The notes under the pieces are model-generated. The model saw nothing but the letters and a program-made list of their open reading frames with translations, did not search any database and was not told the origin of the DNA. From Candidatus Aenigmarchaeota archaeon ex4484_52 (GTDB taxonomy: Archaea > EX4484-52): DNA of 23,679 nt. The translations under genes were made by a program, and so were the position numbers. Below, piece after piece: positions 1 to 8,181 of the stretch. How positions within the stretch are numbered: position 1 is the first letter of the stretch; the number at the start of each line of letters is the position of its first letter. The DNA lies in NCBI GenBank assembly GCA_002254415.1, contig NJDR01000008.1, positions 1-23,679 on the forward strand, in the 5' to 3' direction.

Positions 1-852
1 ATTGAAAAAGCAGGCAATGTATCAGGTGCAAGATTTTATTATTTGAAAAATGATGCAGTAAAATTAGAATTTGCATTAATTAATTTTGCTTTGGATTTCC
101 TGTCAAAAAATAGCTTTACTTTAATGACAACACCTATGATTATTAAAAAAGAAATTTTGCAGGGAGCTGGGTTTCTTCCTTATGGAAAAGAAGATACCTA
201 TAAAATTGAAAAAGAAGACAAATACTTGGTTGGCACAAGTGAGCAGGCATTGTGCGGATATTTTGCAAATAATATATTTGAGAAAAAAAATCTTCCGTCC
301 AAATTATGCGGATATTCCTCGTGCTTTAGAACAGAGGCAGGCAGTCATGGAAAAGACACAAAAGGCATTTTCAGGGTGCATCAATTTGAAAAAATAGAAA
401 TGTTTATATTTTGCCATCCAAATGAATCATGGATGGAATTTGAAGAATTAATAAATACAGCAGAAGAAATGATGAAATTATTGGAATTGCCCTATAGAGT
501 TGTAAATATATGCACAGGAGATATTGGTGTTGTTGCATCAAAAAAATATGACATTGAAGTTTGGTTTCCTTCGCAAAAAAAATATAAAGAACTTGTATCG
601 TGCAGCAATTGCACTGATTATCAGGCAAGGCGGCTGAATATAAAATACAGGACAAAAACAGGAACAGCACCAGAGGGATTTGTCCATACTCTAAACAGCA
701 CTGCAATTGCAATTCAGCGAACAATTGCCGCGATAATTGAAAATTATCAGCAAAAGGACAAATCAATAAAAATTCCAAAGGTCTTGGTAAAATATTTTGG
801 AAAGGATAAGATTGAGATTGAGAAAAAAGAATTAGGAGATAAAATAAAATGA
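1..852 (+). CDS. serS: Seryl-tRNA synthetase, C-terminal part (5' end outside window)
   Basis: Class II aminoacyl-tRNA synthetase that charges tRNA-Ser. The reading frame is open from base 1. The apparent TTG start at 43 is internal, because the residues before it (EKAGNVSGARFYYLK) match the conserved SerRS stretch just ahead of the catalytic core, so the N-terminal tRNA-binding coiled coil lies upstream of the window. The visible 283 codons contain the TSE substrate loop (GTSEQAL), motif 2 (CFRTEAGSHGKDTKGIFRVHQFEK) split here as CFRTEAG then IFRVHQFEKIEM, and motif 3 near the end (FVHTLNSTAIAIQRT, followed by the usual ENYQ and IPKVL). It is of the ordinary, not the methanogenic rare, SerRS type. 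Its TGA overlaps the ATG of a small broken ORF. Function is secure; only the 5' part is missing. Confidence 0.95.
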   Translation: MEKAGNVSGARFYYLKNDAVKLEFALINFALDFLSKNSFTLMTTPMIIKKEILQGAGFLPYGKEDTYKIEKEDKYLVGTSEQALCGYFANNIFEKKNLPSKLCGYSSCFRTEAGSHGKDTKGIFRVHQFEKIEMFIFCHPNESWMEFEELINTAEEMMKLLELPYRVVNICTGDIGVVASKKYDIEVWFPSQKKYKELVSCSNCTDYQARRLNIKYRTKTGTAPEGFVHTLNSTAIAIQRTIAAIIENYQQKDKSIKIPKVLVKYFGKDKIEIEKKELGDKIK

Positions 853-1114
853 AATTAGAATTAATGAACAGAGTGCAATTTATTTACGAATTGGCTTTGG
901 CCAAATTAGAATTAAAATCTCTTTCTGCTGAATTTGAAATACAAAACACTATGCGTAAATTCAGATTAATTCCGGAGACACAAATTTATTGAAAAAACGA
1001 CTTGCTTATTTTAAAAGCATAAACAGGCAATTAAGCGATTATGAAAAATTAGTTCAATTTAATCAAACAAAATCAATGAACCAATATCTAACTCATTGGT
1101 TTTTAAATAATTAA
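849..1114 (+). pseudogene. Small unrecognised ORF, broken by a one-base shift
   Basis: An ATG at 849 overlaps the serS stop (ATGA) and opens a 47-codon frame ending in TGA at 990-992. The -1 frame, open from about 989, continues for 41 codons to TAA at 1112-1114. Both halves have similar hydrophilic, helix-forming, Lys/Leu-rich composition, and restoring one T near 989 (TTTATTGAAA to TTTATTTGAAA) would give one protein of about 88 residues. I do not recognise the product. The overlap with serS suggests it was once translationally coupled. It could also be two unrelated chance frames; the joined reading is an inference. Confidence 0.35.
1100..1109 (+). promoter_or_regulatory. TATA-like box for the methyltransferase cassette
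   Basis: TTTTTAAATA is centred about 27 bp before the ATG at 1132, the spacing expected of an archaeal TATA box for a leaderless mRNA. There is no clear Shine-Dalgarno before 1132, which agrees with leaderless start. The region is AT-rich, so a chance match is possible. Confidence 0.4.
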
Positions 1115-1131
1115 ACTTTAAATTATAGATT

Positions 1132-2625
1132 ATGAAAATGTTAAATCATAATAATAGATTAGAATATAACCAATATTTTACACCAAAAGAAATAGTTGAA
1201 AGTGCAGTTAATCTATTGGATTTAAAAAAACCAAGTAAAGTTATTGATCCATCTGCTGGTGAAGGCATATTTTTAGATGTTGTCTGTAAAAAATGGGAAA
1301 ATTGTAACTTATTTGGAATTGACATAGATGATGGAATTATTAAGAAGTGTAGAGATAAATTTAAAAGAGGAACTTTTTATGTAGGCAATGCTCTTTTAGA
1401 CAAGTATTATAAATGGTCAAAATATCGATCTATTTTAAATAATGGTAAATTTGATTTAGTGGTTGGCAATCCTCCTTTTAGTAGTTGGTTTGATAGAGTA
1501 AAAGAGAAAAAAATATTAGAATTATACGAACTTGGCAAAAAACAAAAACAGAGAATTAAACAAAAACAAATAAATTTGTTCAAAAAAGAAATCAAAAAAA
1601 TACTATCCAGTCAAGCGATAGAAATATTATTTTTAGAAAAATTTATAGAAATAACTAAAAATAATGGGAATATTGTGATAGTATTGCCTGACGGAATTCT
1701 GTCCAATCCAAAATATCAATATGTCAGAGAGTTTATTTTAAAAAAATGTTTTGTCAAATACATTCTAAACCTGCCACGAAATATATTTAAGCATACATCA
1801 GCAAAAACTTCTGTTTTAATTCTAGAAAAGAGAGATAATGAAACTAAACTACAAGAAGAAAAAACCATATTAATAAAAGTGGATTTCAAAAAACACAAAA
1901 ATAATTTAAAAAATAAGATTAAAATTAATTCAAGAAATTTAGGAAAGCGGATGGATTACAATTATTATGATATTATTAAAAATAGTAAATTGGATTTACT
2001 CCAAAAAAGAGAAATAAAATTAGCAGAATTAAATAATTTTATTACTTGTTTTAAAACAGGAAAAACATTGTATGGCAAACAGAGAATATTTACAAAAAAT
2101 GGGCTACGGTTTTTACATGCGACAAATATTGCAGAAATTGGAATAAATTATAAAAAGGATGAAAGATTTATAGAGCCAAATAGTCCTATGGACTTTAAAA
2201 ACGCATATGTAAAAATAAATGATATTTTGTTTGTCCGTGTTGGCGTTGGTTGTGCTGGCAGAGTTGCTGTTGTTTTAGATGAAAAAGATATTGGTGTTGC
2301 TTCTGATTATATTCACATTTTGCGAGTAAAAGACATTAATCCTTATTATGTTGCAATTTACTTGAAAACTAAATTTGGAAAAGAATCAATAGAAGTTTTA
2401 AAGCATGGAGTGGGAACAATAAGCATAAATAAATCAGATGTTTGTTCAATTCAAATTCCTGTTGTTTCAATAAAAATACAAGAGGGTATTGAAAAAAAAT
2501 ATAAAAAAGTTCATAAAGAATGGAAATCTGCTATTGACAATAATTATGATTTATGCATCTTTGAAAAAAAAATGAAAAACATAATTAAAGAATTAGAAAA
2601 TATATTAGAAAGCAATAAAATATGA
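1132..2625 (+). CDS. N6-adenine DNA methyltransferase with C-terminal target-recognition domain
   Basis: Probable S-adenosylmethionine-dependent adenine-N6 DNA methyltransferase of 497 residues. Motif I is DPSAGEG at residues 39-45 (SAM binding) and motif IV is NPPF at 113-116 (catalytic). The order motif I - motif IV - C-terminal recognition domain is that of gamma-class enzymes. From about residue 300 the protein resembles an HsdS-type target-recognition half (GLRFLHATNI, KINDILFVRVG, GVGTISINKSDV, IQIPVV), so it probably carries its own specificity. A Lys-rich helical segment at about 125-155 follows motif IV. Its TGA overlaps the ATG of the next gene by 4 bp, so the downstream candidate nuclease is translationally coupled. 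No nuclease motif was seen inside this chain, so it is not an evident type IIG fusion. A second ATG two codons in (1138) is an alternative start. Confidence 0.85.
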   Translation: MKMLNHNNRLEYNQYFTPKEIVESAVNLLDLKKPSKVIDPSAGEGIFLDVVCKKWENCNLFGIDIDDGIIKKCRDKFKRGTFYVGNALLDKYYKWSKYRSILNNGKFDLVVGNPPFSSWFDRVKEKKILELYELGKKQKQRIKQKQINLFKKEIKKILSSQAIEILFLEKFIEITKNNGNIVIVLPDGILSNPKYQYVREFILKKCFVKYILNLPRNIFKHTSAKTSVLILEKRDNETKLQEEKTILIKVDFKKHKNNLKNKIKINSRNLGKRMDYNYYDIIKNSKLDLLQKREIKLAELNNFITCFKTGKTLYGKQRIFTKNGLRFLHATNIAEIGINYKKDERFIEPNSPMDFKNAYVKINDILFVRVGVGCAGRVAVVLDEKDIGVASDYIHILRVKDINPYYVAIYLKTKFGKESIEVLKHGVGTISINKSDVCSIQIPVVSIKIQEGIEKKYKKVHKEWKSAIDNNYDLCIFEKKMKNIIKELENILESNKI

Positions 2626-3158
2626 AAAATAAAATAAAAAAGAAATTAAATGAGTTCTCTTTGGAATGCAAAAATCATCTAAACAATTTAAAAATTATAA
2701 CAACTGCTGGAAAATATAATATTGAACTTTCATCAAGAACTCTATCAGATGTTATAGAAAAAGAAGTAATTAGTTTTATAATAGATTACTTTGGCAAAAA
2801 TAATATTAAATATGGAAGTTGGACTGGATATGATGTAATTATTGTTAATCTAGAGAATATAACAATTTATGTAAATATCAAAACAAATCTTTTCAATCCA
2901 AAAATGGATGGAACATGGTTGTGTAGTGCTTCTGTAATTGAAAAATTGAAAAAACAAAGAGTTTTGGAATTTCTGTATTGTGTTAAATTTGAATATAAAA
3001 AAGAGGATAATTATTTAAAATTTATTTCAGAAAAAGTTGCTGGCCCTATTTCTGATATTGAATTAATTTATTATGCAAAAGGCGAAGAAACAAAATATAA
3101 AATACGAAGAGAATTTAATGGAAGACATTGTCATATTTTAAATAAATATTATGAATGA
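2622..3158 (+). CDS. Candidate restriction endonuclease partner of the methyltransferase
   Basis: A 178-residue soluble protein that I do not recognise as a named family. Position and architecture suggest a type II restriction nuclease: it starts inside the stop of the methyltransferase gene (ATGA overlap). It has a helix with Glu46/Glu48 followed by Asp71 (GYDVII) and, after a short strand-turn, Asn85-Ile86-Lys87 (YVNIKTN). That is a PD-(D/E)XK-like layout with Asn in the second acidic position; from memory, MspI uses a comparable Asp...Asn-X-Lys set. No membrane segment or signal peptide is seen. Homology is not proven; the call rests on context plus a weak motif. Alternatives are an accessory or specificity factor. 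Confidence 0.5.
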   Translation: MKNKIKKKLNEFSLECKNHLNNLKIITTAGKYNIELSSRTLSDVIEKEVISFIIDYFGKNNIKYGSWTGYDVIIVNLENITIYVNIKTNLFNPKMDGTWLCSASVIEKLKKQRVLEFLYCVKFEYKKEDNYLKFISEKVAGPISDIELIYYAKGEETKYKIRREFNGRHCHILNKYYE

Positions 3159-3342
3159 AAACAAAAAAATCTTGCAAAGAACAAAAGAATATGAAAATAT
3201 CGTCAAAAGGATTTTAAAACCAGTTAAGATATTGCCTTTAGAAAAAGTTATAAAATTTATATCAGATTACAAGGTGATTTCATCAAGAGAATTTAAAAAT
3301 GGATTTAAAACACTTAAATTGAAAAAAATCAAAAATAATTAA
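3151..3342 (+). CDS. Small basic hypothetical protein, third gene of the cassette
   Basis: A 63-residue, Lys-rich protein of unknown function. Its ATG lies inside the last codons of the candidate nuclease gene (8-bp overlap), so it is likely co-translated with the two genes before it. The sequence has no cysteines and looks like two or three short helices with basic charge, which would suit DNA binding or a controller/immunity role, but no helix-turn-helix can be argued with confidence. It ends 4 bp before the purC remnant. It might also be a remnant of a longer protein. Confidence 0.45.
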   Translation: MNENKKILQRTKEYENIVKRILKPVKILPLEKVIKFISDYKVISSREFKNGFKTLKLKKIKNN

Positions 3343-3346
3343 TATT

Positions 3347-4233
3347 ATGAAACTAATAAAAACAGGCAAAGTAAATGAAATTTACGATGCAGGAAATAAT
3401 GAAATAGAATTTAAATTTACAGACAATATTTCTGTTTATGATTGTATAATTCCAAGCAAAGTTCTACATAAAGGAGAGATACTTTGCAAAACAAGTGCGT
3501 TTTGGTTTTCTAAATTAAACAAAATGCAAATAAAAATCATTTTATTAATTAACAGCACCAATAAATGATAGTGAAAAAAGTAGATGTAATTTAGGACTAT
3601 GAAAAAATAAATGAAAACACAATTGATTATTAATCCCTCTTGAAATTATTTGCAGGCATTATGTTGTCGGCTCTTTGTTTGAGAGAATAAAAACAAAAAA
3701 AATAAAGGGATTTGACAAAAATTATATTGCAAAATACGGCGACAATTGCCAAAACCATTTATTGAATGCACAACAAAACTTGAGGAATATGACAGGCAAT
3801 TAACAAATAATGAAGCAATTAAAATATCTGGCTTAACAATGGATGAATTTGAAAATATAAAAATACAACAATAAAATAGATGAAATAATAGCAGAGCAGG
3901 TAAAGAAAAACAATTTAATCCATATTGGTGGCAAAAAAGAATTTGCATTTGATGAGAGGTGAAATTTAATAATTGTTGATACATTAGGAACAGCAGATAA
4001 AGACAGATTTTTGGATAAGCAAGAATATAAAAAGGAAATTTATTGAATTGTCAAAAGAATTTGTAAGGCAATATTATATTAAAATTGGCTTTAAAGATAA
4101 ACTTAATATAGCAAGAAATAAAGGAGTAAAAATTCCAAAAATTCATGCTTTACCAGAGAAAATAATTAAAAAAACAAGCAAATTATATATTGATATGCTT
4201 AAGAGATTAACAAATATAAAACATTATGAATGA
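3347..4233 (+). pseudogene. purC: Decayed SAICAR synthetase gene
   Basis: Remnant of phosphoribosylaminoimidazole-succinocarboxamide synthase (de novo purine synthesis). The first 60 or so residues are clear (GKVNEIYDAG, FTDNISVYDCIIPSK, HKGE, LCKTSAFWF). Later pieces are also recognisable in different frames: VKKVDVI, then IPLEIICRHYVVGSLFERIK, PKPFIE, GGKKEFAFDE, IIVDTLGTADKDRF and the C-terminal ELSKEFVRQYY. At least six lesions separate them: a shift near 3530-3560, TAG at about 3591, a missing T near 3627, a missing T near 3744, an extra A near 3862, TGA at 3960-3962 and an extra T near 4043. No single frame gives an enzyme. The final piece overlaps the ATG of the Ca2+-ATPase gene by 8 bp, suggesting a former operon. 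Confidence 0.88.
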
Positions 4234-6856
4234 ATTTTCCGGATTGTCAAAAAAACAGGCACAAGAAAAACTAAATGAATTTGGCTTTAATGAATTAAAA
4301 GAAATAAATAAGGTCTCTGGTTTTGGAATTCTTTTGAGGCAGGTTAAGAATAATTTTCTCGTCTATTTGTTGTTTTTTGCAGCAATAATGTCTTTTTTTA
4401 TAGGCAAGGCAATTACTGGCTATGCTATTTTTGGAGTTATATTTGTTGTAGTGATTTTGGGCTTTGTTCAGGAATACAGGGCAGAAAAATCAATTAATGC
4501 ATTAAAGCAAATGATTATACCTGTCTCTATTGTAATTAGAGACAGGAAAGAAATTGAAATTGAATCAAAAAATATTGTGCCAGGTGATATTATTGTTTTG
4601 AGGACAGGAGAAAAAATTCCTGCTGACTGTATTGTATTGGAGTCAAAAGAATTACTTGTAAATGAATCTGCTCTAACAGGAGAGTCAAAAGGTGTCAAGA
4701 AAATTGCAGCAAAAACAGAAGATAAGTACGGAAAAGAGAATCTGGTTTTTATGGGTACTTATGTTATTGAAGGAAAATGCATAGCAAAGGTTTTGCATAC
4801 TGGAATGAATACGGCCTTTGGAAAAATAGCAGGAATGATATCAAAGGCAGAAAAAGAACTGCCATTGCAAAAAAAAGTAAATGATATTGTAAAGTTTATG
4901 GCATTTGTTGCAATATGCGTCTCTGTTTTGAGCGGAATTATTATGCTGATAAAAAATATTCCTTTTTCCTCTGAGCTTTTGATTGAAGTAATTATTGTTG
5001 TAATTGCTTTGTGCGTTTCTGCATTTCCAGAGGGGCTGCCTGTTGTGCTTATTTCAGTGCTTGCAAAAGGAGCATGGACTATGGCTGGAAAAAATGCAAT
5101 AGTAAATAGAATGTCAATAATTGAGACATTGGGAGAGACAACAATAATTTGTACTGACAAAACAGGAACTCTAACCAAGGGAGAAATGACTGTAAAAAAA
5201 ATATTTATCTGGGATAAAATTATTGATGTTGAGGGCAGTGGATATAAGGCAAAAGGCGATTTTATTTATAATAATAAAAAAATAAATACATCTAAAAATA
5301 TTGCTTTAAATAAATTATTCAGAGCCGCGGTTTTGTGCAATGATTCAAAAATAGAGCGAAAAGGAAATGATGAAGAGTACAGGGCGAATGGCACTCCAAC
5401 AGAGACATCATTATTAATAATGTCTGCAAAAGCAGGAATTTATAGAGATGATTTAAATTGTGTCCGCCAGGAAGAAATTCCATTTAATTCAAACAGGAAA
5501 AAAAGAAGTGTATTAATTAAAGAAAAAGATGAAAATTATATTTACTCAATCGGAGCAATAGAGGTCCTGCTTGATAAATGTTCATATATCCAAAGCCAAA
5601 ATAAAATTATTGAATTGGAAAATGATCAAAAACAAAAAATTCTAAATATTAATAAAAAACTAACGCAAGACAGATTTAGAGTGCTTTGCATTTGCTGCAA
5701 ACAGGCAAAGAAAAAGGAAATTACAGAAAATGATCTTGTTTTTTTAGGATTGGCAGCAATGGATGACCCGCCAAGAGAAGAGATTCCGGACGCATTAAAA
5801 TCATGCAAGCAGGCAGGAATAAAAGTTAAAATGATTACAGGAGACAATAAAGAGACAGCAAAGCAAATCGGAAAGCAAATCGGAATTGATGGAGAAATTA
5901 TTTCTGGAAATGAAATTGATCAATTAACTGATTATGAATTATCAAAATCAGTAAATAATGTTGCTATCTTTGCAAGGGTGAGACCAGAGCATAAATTAAG
6001 GATTGTAAATGCATTTAGAAAAAATAATGAAATTGTAACTATGACAGGGGATGGAGTAAATGATGCTCCTGCTCTAAAACAGGCACACATCGGTGTTGCA
6101 ATGGGAAAAAACGGAACAGATGTATCGCGCCAGGCATCTGATTTGATTTTAAAAGATGATAATTTTGCAACAATTGTCTCTGCAATAAAAGAGGGGAGAG
6201 TAATATTTAATAATTTGCAAAAATGCGTTGCATATCAGCTCTCCTGCAATTATGCTGAATTAATAATTATATTTTTTGGAATATTACTTGGATTTCCCCT
6301 ACCTTTGCTTGCTTTGCAGATTTTATTTATGAATCTTGTAACAGATGACCTGACAGCAATTGCATTGGGCTTTAATCCGTCATCCGGCGATATAATGAAA
6401 ATAAAGCCACGAAAGAAAAAAACAATTTTAAACAAGGAATTATTTGTCTATATTGCAATTGCAGCAATTGTTGTTGGAGTCGTATGCCTGTCTGCATTTT
6501 TTATTTCTTATTATGTTTTGGGTCAAAGCATTGCTGTTGCAAGAACAACAACTCTAATTACTTTGGTTTTTATGGAAATAGCAAATGCATATAATTTCAG
6601 GTCATTTAGAAAAAAAGTAATAGGGCGATCTTTGTTAGTAAATAAATATTTATTTTTGGCATCAATATTATCTGTTTTATTGACTTTACTGGTAGTTTAT
6701 TTTGCTGGTATGAATTCAATATTTGAGACATTGCCTGTCGGTTTAGTAAATATTTCTATTGCTGTTTTTTCATCTTTGCTTATTGTAGTTGTATTTGATG
6801 TTTATAAAAAAAGAAAAGTTAAAAAATATAATATCAACTATAATATGAAAAAATAA
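4226..6856 (+). CDS. P-type Ca2+-transporting ATPase (PMCA/SERCA type)
   Basis: ATP-driven cation pump of the P2 class, 876 residues, full length. The N-terminal cation-ATPase domain starts with GLSKKQAQEKLNEFGFNEL. The TGES actuator motif is present (ALTGES). The phosphorylation site is DKTGTLT with Asp311, and the hinge is GDGVNDAP at 608-615. Calcium ligands known from SERCA are conserved: Glu269 in PEGLP (M4), Asn675 and Glu678 in CNYAE (M5), and Asn703, Thr706 and Asp707 in MNLVTDD (M6). Ca2+ is therefore the likely substrate rather than Na+/K+ or heavy metals. About ten hydrophobic segments are visible (two pairs near residues 45-90, a pair at 225-290, and the C-terminal block from 675). 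The start overlaps the purC remnant. The chain is intact although flanked by pseudogenes on both sides. Confidence 0.93.
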   Translation: MNEFSGLSKKQAQEKLNEFGFNELKEINKVSGFGILLRQVKNNFLVYLLFFAAIMSFFIGKAITGYAIFGVIFVVVILGFVQEYRAEKSINALKQMIIPVSIVIRDRKEIEIESKNIVPGDIIVLRTGEKIPADCIVLESKELLVNESALTGESKGVKKIAAKTEDKYGKENLVFMGTYVIEGKCIAKVLHTGMNTAFGKIAGMISKAEKELPLQKKVNDIVKFMAFVAICVSVLSGIIMLIKNIPFSSELLIEVIIVVIALCVSAFPEGLPVVLISVLAKGAWTMAGKNAIVNRMSIIETLGETTIICTDKTGTLTKGEMTVKKIFIWDKIIDVEGSGYKAKGDFIYNNKKINTSKNIALNKLFRAAVLCNDSKIERKGNDEEYRANGTPTETSLLIMSAKAGIYRDDLNCVRQEEIPFNSNRKKRSVLIKEKDENYIYSIGAIEVLLDKCSYIQSQNKIIELENDQKQKILNINKKLTQDRFRVLCICCKQAKKKEITENDLVFLGLAAMDDPPREEIPDALKSCKQAGIKVKMITGDNKETAKQIGKQIGIDGEIISGNEIDQLTDYELSKSVNNVAIFARVRPEHKLRIVNAFRKNNEIVTMTGDGVNDAPALKQAHIGVAMGKNGTDVSRQASDLILKDDNFATIVSAIKEGRVIFNNLQKCVAYQLSCNYAELIIIFFGILLGFPLPLLALQILFMNLVTDDLTAIALGFNPSSGDIMKIKPRKKKTILNKELFVYIAIAAIVVGVVCLSAFFISYYVLGQSIAVARTTTLITLVFMEIANAYNFRSFRKKVIGRSLLVNKYLFLASILSVLLTLLVVYFAGMNSIFETLPVGLVNISIAVFSSLLIVVVFDVYKKRKVKKYNINYNMKK

Positions 6857-6901
6857 TATTAATTGCATTATTATTTATTTTCTTATTTTTAAATCATTAT
6901 T

Positions 6902-7364
6902 TGCGGAAGAGAAGAACTCTTTTTATGTGAAACTCTATGAAATAAGAGATGCGCTTTTAAGGGCGAATATACAGAAACGATGAAATCCGAAAGTAAGTTC
7001 GAATCTATTGCAAGGGATTTGAAATCGTATTTTGAATATAAGGTGATTGGAGATCATTTTAAGATAGTAATTAAAAAGAAAGCCATTGCACAGAGAACGG
7101 CAAGATAGTTATTCTTTATAATAGAGATTTACATGGGAATAATTCTTGAGTATGTGCAAAGAGAAAGATGTTGTGGAAAAGTGTTTCAGAACACTAAAAA
7201 GGATATCTGGCTTCTCGTCATTAATGCACAGAAAGATGAAGTAGTAAAGAGGATGGTTTTTATTATGGTTGCACTATTGTTACGATTCAACTTTTGATAT
7301 GATGCGATGCGCAAAACTTGAACAAAAATATAGCATTGAGACATGGCTTGAACTGGAGAAATAA
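6902..7364 (+). pseudogene. Decayed IS4-superfamily (IS1634-like) transposase
   Basis: This stretch has no intact ORF, but pieces of one protein are recognisable in changing frames: KFESIARDLKSYFEY, then NGKIVILYNRDLHG (the strand carrying a catalytic Asp in DDE transposases), KEKDVVEKCFRTLK (the Y..K..VE..F..LK signature around the last catalytic Glu), VVKRMVFIMVALLLR (the conserved post-catalytic hydrophobic helix) and a C-terminal ETWLELEK. Order and spacing fit IS1634/IS4-type transposases. Several frameshifts and stops make it non-functional. No terminal inverted repeats were found. It lies between the Ca2+-ATPase gene and the convergent nmd3 gene. The remaining 97 bp up to 7461 hold no gene that I can see. 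Confidence 0.6.
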
Positions 7365-7461
7365 AGAAAGTAAAACCGCTATCTCAAAACATAATGTAAA
7401 AACAAATGAATTTTAAGGGGTTTATTAATGAGGAATTCGGGAATGATAATCAAAGATTATT

Positions 7462-8172
7462 TTAATTATTTGCTCGCAAGTTTTTTTGCTTTTCCTTAAT
7501 CAATATTGTTGTCTTATAAATTTTTTTTCCATCGTCAATTTTATGTAATGAATAAGACATTTTAATTAAGGGTTTATATCTTAACAAAATTTGTTTTTTT
7601 ATTTTTCCAAATAATTTTTTTGTTCCAATTTCAATATTTGCTAAATTTTTATTTTGTTTTTTAATTTTTATAAATGAATTTTCTAAATTGCTTGAATCTG
7701 TTGTTTTTTCAATAATTGACGAAATATCTTTTGTGAATTTTTCACTGCCTCTTAATTGCAATATTGCTTCATAATAGCCGGATTTTGAAATTAAACAAGT
7801 CCTGCACATTTTATTTTTTATCAAAAATCTAAAATTATATTTAGCAATTGTGATTTTGTTTTGCTTCACTAAAATGCATTTGTTTATTTCTTCTTTTTTT
7901 TGTTCTGCCTGAATATAGACATACTTATAATCATTGTATTTTTTTTTGAATATTTTTTTCAATTCTTTTTCAATAGAAAAATCAATAAATTTATTTAAAG
8001 ATATATTTTTTTTAATTAATTGCCCATGGGTTAAATTGCCACAGTTACAGACAAAAACATTTTTGCATATTTTGTGGATATTGGTTTTAAATTTTTTTGA
8101 ATAACAAGTTTCGCATAAAGAACAATAAAAAGTTTTTGTAATCTTACCGCATTTTGGACAAAATTTTTTCAT
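7462..8172 (-). CDS. nmd3: NMD3 family protein
   Basis: Archaeal homologue of NMD3, which in eukaryotes binds the large ribosomal subunit and mediates its export; in archaea a role in late large-subunit assembly or quality control is assumed. The 236-residue chain begins with zinc-ribbon cysteines (CPKCG at residues 5-9, CSLC and CETC soon after, then CNCG). The diagnostic stretch CRTCLISKSGYYEAILQLRG occupies about 120-140. The C-terminal part (KLFGKIKK, SYSLHKIDDGKKIYKTTILI) fits the family. The gene follows threonine synthase with only 9 bp between them, so it is the last gene of the thrB-thrC-nmd3 transcript. It is shorter than typical euryarchaeal NMD3 proteins. Confidence 0.85.
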   Translation of the reverse strand: MKKFCPKCGKITKTFYCSLCETCYSKKFKTNIHKICKNVFVCNCGNLTHGQLIKKNISLNKFIDFSIEKELKKIFKKKYNDYKYVYIQAEQKKEEINKCILVKQNKITIAKYNFRFLIKNKMCRTCLISKSGYYEAILQLRGSEKFTKDISSIIEKTTDSSNLENSFIKIKKQNKNLANIEIGTKKLFGKIKKQILLRYKPLIKMSYSLHKIDDGKKIYKTTILIKEKQKNLRANN

Positions 8173-8181
8173 AATTTTTAA

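Noticed and set aside
988..1000. AAAAAAC-type run near the break after serS as a programmed -1 frameshift site
   Set aside because: The zero-frame TGA precedes the run, so a ribosome would stop before reaching it.
3960..3962. TGA inside purC where a glycine is expected, suggesting a recoded stop
   Set aside because: Other genes in the window use TGA as a normal stop (serS, the methyltransferase), and purC has many other lesions, so ordinary decay explains it.
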